Origin: Candidatus Scybalocola faecipullorum
GTDB lineage: Bacteria > Bacillota > Clostridia > Lachnospirales > Lachnospiraceae
DNA: 35,117 bases
Assembly: GCA_018716485.1 (NCBI GenBank)
Contig: DVJY01000050.1
Coordinates: 1 to 35,117 of the forward strand
Reading direction: 5' to 3'
A program made the translations under genes and the position numbers. This document shows, piece after piece, positions 14,101 to 22,844 of the stretch. Every line of letters starts with the position of its first letter. Positions within the stretch are counted from its first letter, which is position 1. The notes below the pieces were generated by a model, which was not told where the DNA came from, ran no database searches, and saw only the letters and a program-made list of their open reading frames with translations.

Positions 14101-15089
14101 AGAGAAAAGGCGGGCTTGGCAAAGGATTAGATTCATTAATTCCGAGTCATAAGCCAGACACTAACGAAAACACAAATATGCATGAAAAAGTTGTTGAAAA
14201 AATAGTAGAAGTTCCGGTCGAAAAAGTCGTGGAAAAAATAGTGGAAGTTCCGGTTGAAAAGGTTGTCGAAAAAGTCGTGGAAAAGTCCGCAGAAGTTATG
14301 GTAAAAGTTGATGAGATTGAACCTAACCAGATGCAGCCGCGTAAAAATTTCAACGAAGATGCTTTGCACGAATTGGCCGAATCAATTAAACAGGTTGGTG
14401 TAATACAGCCTTTAATTCTTCAAAAGGAAAATTCATATTATCGGATTATCGCAGGAGAAAGACGATGGAGAGCCGCGCGGATTGCAGGATTGACTGAAAT
14501 CCCAGCGATTATTAAAGAATATACTCCTGTTGAAGTCATTGAAATTGCTCTTATTGAAAATATACAGCGCGAGGATTTAAATCCAATAGAAGAAGCTCAG
14601 GCCTTTCAAAGATTAATACAAGAATTTGGCCTAAAGCAAGATGAAGCAGCTGAGAAAGTTGCAAAAAGTCGTACTGCAATTACTAATTCATTGCGTCTTC
14701 TAAAACTCGATGAACGTGTTCAACAGATGATTATCGACGGTATGATTTCCAGCGGTCATGGCCGAACTTTGTTAGGACTTCCTGACAAAGATCTGCAATA
14801 TGAAATTGCTATGAAAATATTTGACAATTCTATGAGTGTTCGCGACACAGAACGACTTGTTAAAACACTGACTTCTCAGAAAGCCGAAAATCAAAATACT
14901 CAACAAGCCATAGATCATCAACTTGCTTACAAAAATATTGAAGAAAAAATCAAATCAATTATGGGAACCAAGGTAAGTATTAAATCTAAATCAAACAATA
15001 AAGGAAAAATCGAAATAGAATATTATTCTATCGATGACTTTGAAAGAATTATTGATCTTTTAGAATCTTTGGAATCCACAATCGGATAG
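14091..15089 (+). CDS. parB: ParB/Spo0J centromere-binding protein with repeated linker
   Basis: 332 residues. The N-terminus KRKGGLGKGLDSLIP is the ParA-stimulating tail typical of ParB. Residues 34-65 are an unusual repeat, VVEKIVEVPVEK twice (34-45, 46-57) plus a partial copy. The CTP-binding ParB/Srx domain follows (about 72-165, with MQPRKNF, AGERRWRA and ENIQREDLNPIEEA), then the helix-turn-helix (about 175-235, KSRTAITNSLRLLKL) and a C-terminal dimerisation domain. It loads at parS and slides or spreads as a CTP clamp. The start overlaps parA; the ribosome binding site lies in GAAGGAG just before the ATG. It is convergent with rsmG across a terminator. Confidence 0.95.
   Translation: MAVKRKGGLGKGLDSLIPSHKPDTNENTNMHEKVVEKIVEVPVEKVVEKIVEVPVEKVVEKVVEKSAEVMVKVDEIEPNQMQPRKNFNEDALHELAESIKQVGVIQPLILQKENSYYRIIAGERRWRAARIAGLTEIPAIIKEYTPVEVIEIALIENIQREDLNPIEEAQAFQRLIQEFGLKQDEAAEKVAKSRTAITNSLRLLKLDERVQQMIIDGMISSGHGRTLLGLPDKDLQYEIAMKIFDNSMSVRDTERLVKTLTSQKAENQNTQQAIDHQLAYKNIEEKIKSIMGTKVSIKSKSNNKGKIEIEYYSIDDFERIIDLLESLESTIG
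14190..14285 (+). repeat. 36-bp tandem repeat within parB
   Basis: Two and two-thirds copies of a 36-base unit encoding VVEKIVEVPVEK. Copies differ by silent changes (GTA/GTG, GTC/GTT), so the protein sequence is being kept while the DNA drifts. Confidence 0.85.
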
Positions 15090-15091
15090 AG

Positions 15092-15131
15092 AAACAGGGA
15101 GAATGTTTCACATGAAACATTCTCCCTGTTT
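15092..15131. terminator. Bidirectional parB/rsmG terminator built around a parS palindrome
   Basis: A 19-bp perfect stem (15092-15110 with 15113-15131, including ACAGGGAGAATG) with a 2-base gap lies 3 bases after the parB stop. AAAC on one side and GTTTTAT on the other allow termination both ways. Its tip is the parS-like site 15104-15119. Confidence 0.82.
15104..15119. other. parS-like site 5 (reverse-oriented variant)
   Basis: TGTTTCACATGAAACA is the exact reverse complement of the variant at 13039 and 13222. It sits at the centre of the parB/rsmG terminator hairpin. Confidence 0.8.
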
Positions 15132-15135
15132 TATA

Positions 15136-15879
15136 TTAACATTTTATAGGTTCTTTTGCCGGCTTTCCTGCTTTTCTAGGATAAACTTTAGGCGTTAATT
15201 CTACTTTGTTTATATGCACTAAAGTTCTTTCAATATCAGTCTGAGGAAGTACAAAAGATTTGACTTCTATCAAATTGCCGCCCATTACACGGACTGCTTT
15301 TTGTGATTCGTTTACTTCCTGATCAATTTTTCCAGACTTATAAGCAATGAAACTTCCTCCAACCTTAACAAATGGCAGACAGTATTCTGAAAGTGTCGAT
15401 AAATTTGCTACCGCTCTGGAAACACAAAAATCAAATTGCTCCCTATACGCCTTTTGGCGTCCAAACTCTTCTGCTCTTCCATGAAACGCATCTATATTTT
15501 TCAACTCAAGTTCACTAATAACATCATTTAAAAATACAATTCTCTTATTCAATGAATCCAAAAGCACAACATTTAAATCTGGAAAAACAATTTTTAAAGG
15601 TATTCCCGGAAAACCTGCTCCTGTACCCAAATCAATTAAAGTTTTCCCCATGACTGCTTCTTTAGTCTCATTTTGTCCACCAAAAAGAGCAATTAAAGCC
15701 AAACTATCCACAAAATGCTTATCTACAACTTCCTTAAACTCCGTAATTGCAGTAAGATTCATAACTTTATTACGTTCCACGAGCAACTCATAATATTTTA
15801 AAAGCTGAGAACACTGTTGATCACTGATTTCTATTTTCGCCTTTTTAAGACGTTCTATTAAATATTCTTTATTATTCAT
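15136..15879 (-). CDS. rsmG: 16S rRNA (guanine-527-N7)-methyltransferase RsmG
   Basis: 247 residues, normal for the family. The SAM-binding loop is DLGTGAGFPGIPL, preceded by the N-terminal ERNKVMNLTAIT segment and KHFVDSL, and followed by VLLDSLNKRIVFL and the SRAVANLSTL motif. It methylates G527 of 16S rRNA; loss gives low-level streptomycin resistance in other bacteria. It is the last gene of the rpmH-to-rsmG cluster and is followed by the shared terminator with parB. Also called gidB. Confidence 0.96.
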   Translation of the reverse strand: MNNKEYLIERLKKAKIEISDQQCSQLLKYYELLVERNKVMNLTAITEFKEVVDKHFVDSLALIALFGGQNETKEAVMGKTLIDLGTGAGFPGIPLKIVFPDLNVVLLDSLNKRIVFLNDVISELELKNIDAFHGRAEEFGRQKAYREQFDFCVSRAVANLSTLSEYCLPFVKVGGSFIAYKSGKIDQEVNESQKAVRVMGGNLIEVKSFVLPQTDIERTLVHINKVELTPKVYPRKAGKPAKEPIKC

Positions 15880-15903
15880 TTATCTGCTCCACTTATAAAA
15901 TGA

Positions 15904-17790
15904 TCAATTTTTATGATGTCTCATCTGTTCCAAATAAATTAAAAGTACAGAAATATCCGCCGGAGAAACACCTGAAATTCGCGACGCCTGCCCAACTGAT
16001 GATGGTTTTATAGCATCTAATTTTTGCTTTGCCTCAGTCCGTAAGCCACTGATAGACATATAGTCTATATTCTCAGACAATTTTTTATTTTCAAGTTTTT
16101 TAAACTGTTCCACCTGCTTCAGCTGCCGAACAATATATCCTTCATACTTTATATTTATGTCAACCTGTTCAATAACTTCTTCCGGCAGCACCTCCCTTTC
16201 CTGATCTATCGGTTCCAGTATATGATAATTTAATTCAGGTCGTCTTATAAGTTCTGCTAATGAAACCGCCGTTTTCAACGGTGTACTTCCATACTTCTCC
16301 AGCAATTCCTGGACCTGCCTGCTGCCGCCGATATGCACACTGTGCACACGCTCGATTTCTTTATTTATCATCTCTTCTTTTTCCAAAAGATGTTTATATC
16401 TTTCCTCATCAATCAGTCCGATATCATAACCGATTTTTGTCAGGCGCAGATCTGCATTGTCCTGACGAAGAAGCAGACGATATTCAGCTCGGGAAGTCAT
16501 CATTCGATATGGCTCTTTTGTTTCTTTTGTCACCAGATCATCAATCAGCACGCCGATATATGCCTCTGAACGTTTTAAAACCAACGGTTCCCTGCCAAGC
16601 AGCTTCATCGCCGCATTAATGCCGGCAATCAATCCTTGAGCCGCTGCCTCTTCATACCCTGAGCTTCCGTTAAACTGTCCGCCGCTGAATAATCCGCTGA
16701 CTTTCTTAAATTCCAATGATGATTTCAGCTGAGTAGCTGGAATACAGTCATACTCTATCGCATAGGCATTTCTGACAATTTTTGCATGCTCCAGCCCGGC
16801 AACCGAACGGTACATACGGTACTGAACATCCTCCGGAAGAGAACTGGACATACCTCCAATGTACATTTCGTTTGTATAATTTCCCTCCGGTTCAATAAAT
16901 ACTTGATGTCTGTCTTTATCGGAAAATTTTACAACTTTGTCCTCGATTGACGGACAATATCTCGGACCTGTGCCTTCGATAACACCTGCATAAAGCGGAG
17001 AACGATCCAGATTTTCTTTGATAATCTCATGGGTCGACGGGTTTGTGTAAGTCAGCCAGCATGAAACCTGCGGTTTTTGAATAGTCTCCGGATCTGTGGT
17101 AAATGAAAAGGGGACAATCCTCTCATCGCCCTTTTGCTCCTCCATTTTTGAAAAATCTATCGTCCTTTTATCAATTCGTGCCGGCGTACCTGTTTTAAAT
17201 CTTACAAGCTCTATTCCCAGCTTTTTAAGTGACTCCGACAACTGATTAGCTGCCTGAAGGCCGTTTGGCCCTGTATAGGTAATAGACTCACCACATAAGC
17301 ATCTTGCTTTTAAATAAGTACCTGTGGCCAAAACGACAGCACGGCACGGATATATACCTCCGGTATGAGTTACAACACCGCTGACCTGTCCGTTTTCCGT
17401 TAATATATCCACAATCTCTGCCTGCTTAACCGTAAGATTTTCCTGATTTTCCAGTATCTTCCTCATTTCATGACTATAATCCGATTTATCCGCCTGAGCG
17501 CGCAGCGAATGTACTGCAGGACCTTTAGATTTATTAAGCATCTTTGACTGTATGAATGTCTTGTCGATCACCCTGCCCATCTGTCCGCCAAGAGCGTCAA
17601 TCTCTCGTACAAGATGTCCTTTTGAACTTCCTCCGATATTCGGATTACATGGCATCAATGCGATACTTTCTATGCTTACTGTAAATACAATCGTTTTCAG
17701 CCCAAGTCTTGCCCCAGCCAGCGCCGCTTCACATCCCGCATGTCCCGCACCGATAACCGCAATATCATAGGCTTCATATGTGTATGCCAT
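15904..17790 (-). CDS. mnmG: tRNA uridine-34 carboxymethylaminomethyl enzyme, FAD subunit MnmG
   Basis: 628 residues, typical length. The FAD dinucleotide fold begins [37 protein letters not shown], the GTYLKA strand and the [13 protein letters not shown] segment are diagnostic, as is the C-terminal [16 protein letters not shown]. With MnmE it makes the cmnm5 modification at the tRNA wobble position. I chose ATG 17790 (MAYTYEAYD) with GGAGG 5 bases ahead; the upstream in-frame starts run into the mnmE end. Only 17 bases separate it from mnmE. Also known as gidA. Confidence 0.97.
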   Translation of the reverse strand: MAYTYEAYDIAVIGAGHAGCEAALAGARLGLKTIVFTVSIESIALMPCNPNIGGSSKGHLVREIDALGGQMGRVIDKTFIQSKMLNKSKGPAVHSLRAQADKSDYSHEMRKILENQENLTVKQAEIVDILTENGQVSGVVTHTGGIYPCRAVVLATGTYLKARCLCGESITYTGPNGLQAANQLSESLKKLGIELVRFKTGTPARIDKRTIDFSKMEEQKGDERIVPFSFTTDPETIQKPQVSCWLTYTNPSTHEIIKENLDRSPLYAGVIEGTGPRYCPSIEDKVVKFSDKDRHQVFIEPEGNYTNEMYIGGMSSSLPEDVQYRMYRSVAGLEHAKIVRNAYAIEYDCIPATQLKSSLEFKKVSGLFSGGQFNGSSGYEEAAAQGLIAGINAAMKLLGREPLVLKRSEAYIGVLIDDLVTKETKEPYRMMTSRAEYRLLLRQDNADLRLTKIGYDIGLIDEERYKHLLEKEEMINKEIERVHSVHIGGSRQVQELLEKYGSTPLKTAVSLAELIRRPELNYHILEPIDQEREVLPEEVIEQVDINIKYEGYIVRQLKQVEQFKKLENKKLSENIDYMSISGLRTEAKQKLDAIKPSSVGQASRISGVSPADISVLLIYLEQMRHHKN

Positions 17791-17807
17791 AATTTCCTCC
17801 ATTTTCC

Positions 17808-19187
17808 TTATTTTCCCATACAAAAATCGCTGAATATTTTATCCACTAAATCTTCTCCGACAGCCTCCCCGATTACACTGCCCAGCTGTTCATAAGCATT
17901 CATCAAATCTATTGAAAAGAAATCTTCCGGCATACCTTCCTCAATGCTGTTCATCACAAGCTGCAGACTTTCCAACGCCTGAGCAATCGCTGTTTTCTGC
18001 CGGACATTTGTTATATAAATTTCATCGTTAAATGTTACATTGCCTTGAAAAAACATATCTTTTAATAAAACTTCAAACTGGTCAATACCAGTCTCCTCTT
18101 TTGCAGAAATTTCCAAGATTGGATGCTCTTTCATCAAACGACGGACAGTATCAGCATCTGTCACTGCTGCCAAATCCGTTTTATTAATCAGAACAATCAC
18201 TTTCTTATCTTTGATCAGATTGATAATCTCATAATCGTTTTCATCCAGTGGTGTCGAACCATCCACCACATAAATTACCAAATCCGCATCTTCAGCAAAA
18301 TTTTTTGCCTTATCAACACCGATTTTTTCAACAATATCCTGTGTATCCCGTATACCTGCCGTATCCGCTATATTCAGTGGCACACCGTGGATATTAATAA
18401 ATTCTTCCAGTGTGTCTCTCGTCGTTCCTGCAATATCCGTAACAATTGCCCGTTCATCACCGACCAAAATGTTCAGCAGCGATGATTTTCCTGCATTTGG
18501 TTTTCCGACAATCACAGTCTTGATTCCTTCTCTGAGCATACGTCCATTATCCGCAGAATCAAGCAATTTTTTCAGCGCTCTCATATCCTTTTGAACATTC
18601 TCTTTCAGCTGTTCGGAAAATCCTTCTGTACTCATATGCTCCGGATCATCAAGCGCTGCTTCAATAAATGCAATACTGCTGATTATATCTTCTCTGATTT
18701 CCGCAATCTTTAGCCTTATGTTTCCTTTCAGCTGCCGCACAGAACTGGACAGGGCCATTTCACTTTTCGCGTTAATCACTTCAATAACTGCCTCTGCCTG
18801 TGTCAGATCAATGCGCCCGTTTAAAAAGGCTCTTTTTGTAAATTCTCCTGGTTCTGCCGGTCTTGCCCCGTATTTAACGACGGTCTCCAGAATTTTTTTC
18901 ATAACGACTACACCGCCATGACAGTCGATTTCCACAATATCCTCTGTCGTATAGCTGTGAGGCGCCTTCATAACAAGTACGATAACCTCATCTATAAGCT
19001 GATCTCCATCATAAATATATCCATAGTGAATCGTATGTGACAAAACATCTTTTAAGCGTTTCTTTCCACCCGGGCTTTTATAAACTCTGTCGGCAATTTC
19101 AACAGCATCACTGCCGCTCATTCTGACTTTCCCAATTCCGGAATTGGTCATACCCGTAGATATTGCAGCTATTGTATCACTTACCAT
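17808..19187 (-). CDS. mnmE: tRNA modification GTPase MnmE
   Basis: 459 residues. The N-terminal formyl-THF-binding dimer domain (1-120, starting DTIAAISTG) is followed by helices and an inserted G domain: P-loop GKPNAGKS 228-235, switch GTTRDT, DTAG 275-278, NKTD 335-338. The C-terminal CMGK (456-459) provides the cysteine found in nearly all MnmE proteins. It partners with MnmG. AGGAAAG precedes the ATG. A terminator lies between jag and this gene, so mnmE-mnmG-rsmG may have separate initiation; I found no convincing promoter. Confidence 0.97.
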   Translation of the reverse strand: MVSDTIAAISTGMTNSGIGKVRMSGSDAVEIADRVYKSPGGKKRLKDVLSHTIHYGYIYDGDQLIDEVIVLVMKAPHSYTTEDIVEIDCHGGVVVMKKILETVVKYGARPAEPGEFTKRAFLNGRIDLTQAEAVIEVINAKSEMALSSSVRQLKGNIRLKIAEIREDIISSIAFIEAALDDPEHMSTEGFSEQLKENVQKDMRALKKLLDSADNGRMLREGIKTVIVGKPNAGKSSLLNILVGDERAIVTDIAGTTRDTLEEFINIHGVPLNIADTAGIRDTQDIVEKIGVDKAKNFAEDADLVIYVVDGSTPLDENDYEIINLIKDKKVIVLINKTDLAAVTDADTVRRLMKEHPILEISAKEETGIDQFEVLLKDMFFQGNVTFNDEIYITNVRQKTAIAQALESLQLVMNSIEEGMPEDFFSIDLMNAYEQLGSVIGEAVGEDLVDKIFSDFCMGK

Positions 19188-19260
19188 GATTATCTTTCCT
19201 TTCCGCAGTTTCCTTCCTGAGAGTTTTCTTTCATATCATAAATATACATACTTATACGAT

Positions 19261-19298
19261 GAAAGAAAACCCCCATCTTAATGCAAAGAAGGGGGTTT
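19261..19298 (-). terminator. Terminator after jag
   Basis: On the - strand AAACCCCC (19298-19291) pairs with GGGGGTTT (19274-19267), then TTCTTTC. The 16-base loop is A/T rich. It would end transcription arriving from jag. Confidence 0.75.
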
Positions 19299-19310
19299 GG
19301 GTTTCATTGA

Positions 19311-19985
19311 CTAACGGCTCTCTGCCTGAGCGCCGCCTTTTTTGTATTCCCTGTTATGACGCTTTAATGTCACCACGACTTTACGATAAGGCTCCTCACC
19401 TTCACTGTGTGTCTCCACATATTTATCGTTCTGAAGCGCAGAATGAATAATACGGCGTTCATAAGGATTCATAGGTTCTAAAGATACAGATCTCCGGCTT
19501 CTTTTAACTTTATAGGCAATATTTTTTGCCAATGTTTCCAGAGTTTCTTTTCTCCGATCTCTATAATTTTCTGTATCTGCTTTCACCCGAATATAGGCAT
19601 CGCTCTCTTTATTGACAACAAGACTAATGATGTACTGCAGTGAGTCCAGTGTTTGTCCACGTTTTCCGATCAAAATGCCCATCTCATCACCGCTGAAATT
19701 AATATCCATTGTCCTGTTATCTGCATCATAATTAATTTCAGACTTTACTTCAAGATTCATCGCATCAAATAAATGCTCCAAAAACTCATAAGTGTAATCA
19801 ACTAAATCAAATTTTTTGCGTACACGAATCACTGCCTGTGTTTTTCCTATAAAACCAAGAAAACCGGCGCTGCCTTTTTCAATAACTTCATACTCAATTT
19901 TATCGCTGGTTGTCTGCAATTTAATTAAAGCTTCTGTAATTGCATCATCAACGGTTTTGGCACTGATTTCAATATAGTCGCTCAT
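19311..19985 (-). CDS. jag: Jag (KhpB-type) RNA-binding protein
   Basis: 224 residues with the three Jag parts: N-terminal Jag-N domain (YIEISAKTVDDAI; KGSAGFLGFIGKTQAVI), KH domain (GILIGKRGQTLDSLQYI) and R3H domain (MNPYERRIIHSAL, with SEGEEPYRKVV). It binds RNA and in Firmicutes works with KhpA and near the YidC insertase in cell-envelope control. ATG 19985 has GGGAGG 9 bases ahead and is preferred over the upstream in-frame ATG at 20006. Start is 24 bases after the yidC stop, as in most Firmicutes origins. Confidence 0.93.
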   Translation of the reverse strand: MSDYIEISAKTVDDAITEALIKLQTTSDKIEYEVIEKGSAGFLGFIGKTQAVIRVRKKFDLVDYTYEFLEHLFDAMNLEVKSEINYDADNRTMDINFSGDEMGILIGKRGQTLDSLQYIISLVVNKESDAYIRVKADTENYRDRRKETLETLAKNIAYKVKRSRRSVSLEPMNPYERRIIHSALQNDKYVETHSEGEEPYRKVVVTLKRHNREYKKGGAQAESR

Positions 19986-20008
19986 TATTGAAAACCTCCC
20001 AACCATGA

Positions 20009-21364
20009 TTACTTTTTGTTTTTGTTTTTAGTATTATAACTGCTATTGCTCAACATATTGGCGATTTGAGCAATATTCGCATTTTCACTTTCTCCTTTTT
20101 TACCCTTCTTCTTAGCCTTACCGTCACTGACAGCCGATATCTGCTTCTGATCTGCAGGTTTACTAATATTTTTCTTCTCAGCTGTTGTTTTTGCAGATGG
20201 ACTATTAATCTTGTCTGTTGAAGTATTTGCAATATCTTTAATAGATTTGCGCTTTGTTTGAGTATCTTCATATTTTTTTGTACTCATCTTCGCATACTCT
20301 TCAAACTTAGACGGCTTGTCGCCCCGCTTTTCAGCTTTTTTCTTTGCCTTAGCTTTATTTTCTTCGATAATCTTATCAATACCTTTCCGATCGATCACTT
20401 TATTTGCAATAACCATCGTCACTGTTCTGAATACCGCACTTGCAATCCAGTAGATACCTACACCAACTTGGAATGAAAATGCAATAAATACTGAAAACAA
20501 CGGCATCGTCACTGTCATAATCTTCATAGAACTTGCCATAGGATTATCTCTGTCCATTTGCTGCGGCTGAGATGCCTGAGAAATTTTTACACTGGCATAC
20601 TGAGAAACACCGGCTAATATAGGTACTAATGCTCCCGGCCACCATCCGCCTGCAAGCGGTGTATTTGCTATGTTCAGACCGCCAATAAAAGAATTGACTC
20701 TTTCAATTTCCGGAGTTACAGCTGCAATAGCGCTGGTAACATCAGGATATGCCGCAAAAGCATCTGATACTGTCGGAAAATCTGTAAATCTTAAATTATA
20801 CAGAAAATCAATAAGCTTATTAATATTTGCAAAATCAAAATTCGAAACTCTGACCACATTCAGCTGTTCAATTAAACCCTGAACAATCGTACCACCGTCT
20901 GGCACCCGGCTGATTGGCTCAGCAATCTGCATATACAGCGAGTTAATCGAATCAACATACGCCGGAACCGCATAAATCACCTGATACAGCGCAAATAAGA
21001 TTGGAAGCTGAATAACCATGTAAAGACATCCGCCCGTCGGGCTTGTCCCATATTTTTTATAAACCGCTGATGTTTCAGCCTGCATTCTCCTTACGGAAAC
21101 TTCGTCTCTCTTTCCTTTATACTTCTCCTGAATTTTCTGAAGCTCAGGATTCATAATTGACATCATCTTTGATGATTTCTGCTGCTTAATTGTCAACGGA
21201 AGCAAAATAAGGTTGACAATCAATGTAAAAAGAATAATTGCCAAACCGATATTAGGTATGCCAATCCACTCTAAAAATTTATAAATGTAATTAATAATAA
21301 AACCAAGAGCAGTGGCAAAAGGCCCTAAAATACCGCCGACCTTTGTCAATACGAGAAACTCCAC
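20009..21364 (-). CDS. yidC: Membrane protein insertase YidC/OxaA
   Basis: 451 residues. Inserts proteins into the cytoplasmic membrane alone or with Sec. The conserved core includes the first helix pair with LTIKQQKSSKMM, the cytoplasmic hairpin (MNPELQKIQEKYKGKRD) and the GGCLYMVIQLPILFALYQVI helix. A long loop (about residues 145-235) precedes the final helices. The C-terminal 120 residues are highly basic and low in complexity, probably ribosome-contacting. There is no lipoprotein signal peptide, unlike B. subtilis SpoIIIJ. The start is GTG 21364 with AAGGAGG 7 bases upstream. Confidence 0.95.
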   Translation of the reverse strand: MEFLVLTKVGGILGPFATALGFIINYIYKFLEWIGIPNIGLAIILFTLIVNLILLPLTIKQQKSSKMMSIMNPELQKIQEKYKGKRDEVSVRRMQAETSAVYKKYGTSPTGGCLYMVIQLPILFALYQVIYAVPAYVDSINSLYMQIAEPISRVPDGGTIVQGLIEQLNVVRVSNFDFANINKLIDFLYNLRFTDFPTVSDAFAAYPDVTSAIAAVTPEIERVNSFIGGLNIANTPLAGGWWPGALVPILAGVSQYASVKISQASQPQQMDRDNPMASSMKIMTVTMPLFSVFIAFSFQVGVGIYWIASAVFRTVTMVIANKVIDRKGIDKIIEENKAKAKKKAEKRGDKPSKFEEYAKMSTKKYEDTQTKRKSIKDIANTSTDKINSPSAKTTAEKKNISKPADQKQISAVSDGKAKKKGKKGESENANIAQIANMLSNSSYNTKNKNKK

Positions 21365-21380
21365 TGTGCTACCTCCTTAA

Positions 21381-21599
21381 TTACGGCACAGGGTCATACC
21401 CGCCTTTCGCAAACGGATGACACCTTAGTATTCTTTTTATAGATAAGAACCCTCCCTTAAAAGGTCCATATTTTTCAATAGCTTCGATTGCATACTGAGA
21501 ACATGTGGGTATATAAATACAGTGAAATCTTTTCATCGGTGATATATATTTACGATAAAAACGTATCATTCCTATTAAAAATTTTTTTAATATATTCAT
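21381..21599 (-). CDS. yidD: Membrane protein insertion efficiency factor YidD
   Basis: 72 residues. Carries the family core [10 protein letters not shown]...[19 protein letters not shown] followed by [17 protein letters not shown], with the three conserved cysteines. An amphipathic N-terminus binds the membrane and assists YidC. It begins 3 bases after the rnpA stop, so it is translationally coupled. Confidence 0.95.
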   Translation of the reverse strand: MNILKKFLIGMIRFYRKYISPMKRFHCIYIPTCSQYAIEAIEKYGPFKGGFLSIKRILRCHPFAKGGYDPVP

Positions 21600-21601
21600 A
21601 T

Positions 21602-21946
21602 TTATCCCATCTTTTCCAATATTTGATGCAGCCCGGCCAAATGCAGTAATGCATTTTCAATTTCATGAAAACCGGCTTCTTTTGCAGTAACTCTTGCAAT
21701 AACAATAATATCCAAGCCATCAAAAAAACTTTTCTCGTTCAGTCTGTAGCTTTCTCTGACCAAACGAGTCACTCTGTGTCTGATCACACTATTACCAACT
21801 TTTTTACTGACAGATATCCCCAAACGATTTCTTTTTGTTCCATTTTTTAAAACATACATCACCAGATATCTGTTCGCATATGATCTGCCTTTTCTGTAAA
21901 CAAGGCTGAAGTCCTTGTTTTTTTTTAATGATTCTGAAAAATTCAT
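21602..21946 (-). CDS. rnpA: Ribonuclease P protein component
   Basis: 114 residues. Protein subunit that helps the RNase P RNA mature tRNA 5' ends. The family signature [27 protein letters not shown] (split motif RNR...RHRVTR) is intact with the basic patch. I start at ATG 21946 ([13 protein letters not shown]) because AAGGA lies 4 bases ahead; GTG 21964 has no ribosome binding site. The gap to rpmH (222 bases, with a terminator) is unusually long. Confidence 0.95.
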   Translation of the reverse strand: MNFSESLKKNKDFSLVYRKGRSYANRYLVMYVLKNGTKRNRLGISVSKKVGNSVIRHRVTRLVRESYRLNEKSFFDGLDIIVIARVTAKEAGFHEIENALLHLAGLHQILEKMG

Positions 21947-22143
21947 ACTATCCTTTTCCTTCACCCGGGGACTTTATTAAATGCTTAAATCTGCAGTATA
22001 CGCCTCCGACCGTTTCCAAACTTCAGGTTTCTTCATATAATAAATATATCTATTAAAATAAAAGTCTGATCAGTGCTCATCGAAATTAAAAATAATAGGG
22101 AAACGTATGGCTCTGAGGGTAATAAAGCATTTAATTTCCTATA

Positions 22144-22170
22144 AAGAAAAAGGTCACATATATGCGACCT
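22144..22170 (-). terminator. Terminator overlapping the rpmH stop codon
   Basis: In the - strand transcript AGGTCGCATATATGTGACCT (22170-22151) folds on itself with one G-U pair and is followed by TTTTTCTTT. It would cut most rpmH messages before rnpA. Confidence 0.75.
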
Positions 22171-22303
22171 AAGCTGATAATCTCTTTCTTCCTTTAGCTC
22201 TTCTTGCAGCTAAAACTTTTCTGCCGTTAGCTGTTCTCATTCTTTTTCTAAAGCCATGCTCTTTTGCTCTCTGTCTTTTTTTAGGCTGAAATGTCATTTT
22301 CAT
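22169..22303 (-). CDS. rpmH: 50S ribosomal protein L34
   Basis: 44 residues: [20 protein letters not shown], then [24 protein letters not shown]. This is a complete, very basic L34 of standard length. AAGGAGGTG lies upstream of the ATG. It is too short for most ORF listings but unmistakable. It is the first gene of the leftward cluster and divergent from dnaA across the origin, with a perfect promoter at 22402-22430. Confidence 0.98.
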   Translation of the reverse strand: MKMTFQPKKRQRAKEHGFRKRMRTANGRKVLAARRAKGRKRLSA

Positions 22304-22358
22304 AAAGCTACACCTCCTTCTTAAATATACGCACTGTATCGAATCCTGTAGTTTCCGG

Positions 22359-22374
22359 GCACGATAATTCGTGC
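22359..22374 (-). promoter_or_regulatory. Hairpin in the rpmH leader
   Basis: GCACGA/TCGTGC with a 4-base loop lies in the transcribed leader of rpmH. It might affect stability or translation of L34 mRNA. Role unknown. Confidence 0.4.
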
Positions 22375-22401
22375 TATTTTAGTAGCTAAAATATCTACTA
22401 T

Positions 22402-22430
22402 ATTATATTAGTTCGTTTCAACTACGTCAA
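22402..22430 (-). promoter_or_regulatory. rpmH promoter
   Basis: TTGACG (22430-22425), 17-base spacer, TATAAT (22407-22402) on the - strand, about 100 bases ahead of rpmH. Confidence 0.85.
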
Positions 22431-22472
22431 GTCATTTTTTCTAAAATTTTGACTCAACCTTCAATTTTAAAG

Positions 22473-22719
22473 TTACCCACAAAAAAGTTATCCACAAACC
22501 CAGACTTTACATAACTTTATCCACAATTTGTGGATAACTTGTGGATAAGCAGTTGAAAATCTGTTTATAACTTTCATCTCTCCAACAAAATTCTACAAAA
22601 AATATTGATATTACAAGGCTTTCTAAGGATGTTGATATTTTGGATATCTTTTTTTCACTTATCCCCTATTTGTGGATAAGCAACATATTATGTCAAGTAT
22701 TATTGTTACCTTATCCTCA
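22473..22719. other. oriC DnaA-box cluster upstream of dnaA
   Basis: Five perfect DnaA boxes (TTATCCACA or its complement) lie at 22488 (+), 22517 (+), 22529 (-), 22540 (-) and 22671 (-), with one-mismatch boxes at 22473 (TTACCCACA) and 22711 (TTATCCTCA). Those at 22517-22548 are packed in both orientations. AT-rich DNA continues to dnaA, with a TATAAT at 22812 that may be the dnaA -10. No gene is present between 22304 and 22844. The cluster should be a DnaA-binding half of oriC and also allow dnaA autoregulation. Confidence 0.93.
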
Positions 22720-22844
22720 ATATATTTAAACTGCAACATCCGAAGATTTCGGCTCATTTTTTAGATTTTGTATTTTATTTGCATTGTAAAAAAATCTTTT
22801 TTGTTATAGAATATAATAATAAACTTATAATTAGGGGTATTGTG

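Noticed and set aside
14136-14369. Two overlapping antisense frames rich in Phe/Ser/Thr opposite parB
   Set aside because: They are the complement of the VEK repeat in parB; low complexity and no ribosome binding site.
22779-22844. Longer DnaA N-terminus from ATG 22779
   Set aside because: No ribosome binding site and the extra 22 residues do not look like DnaA; ATG 22845 has AGGGG at good spacing.
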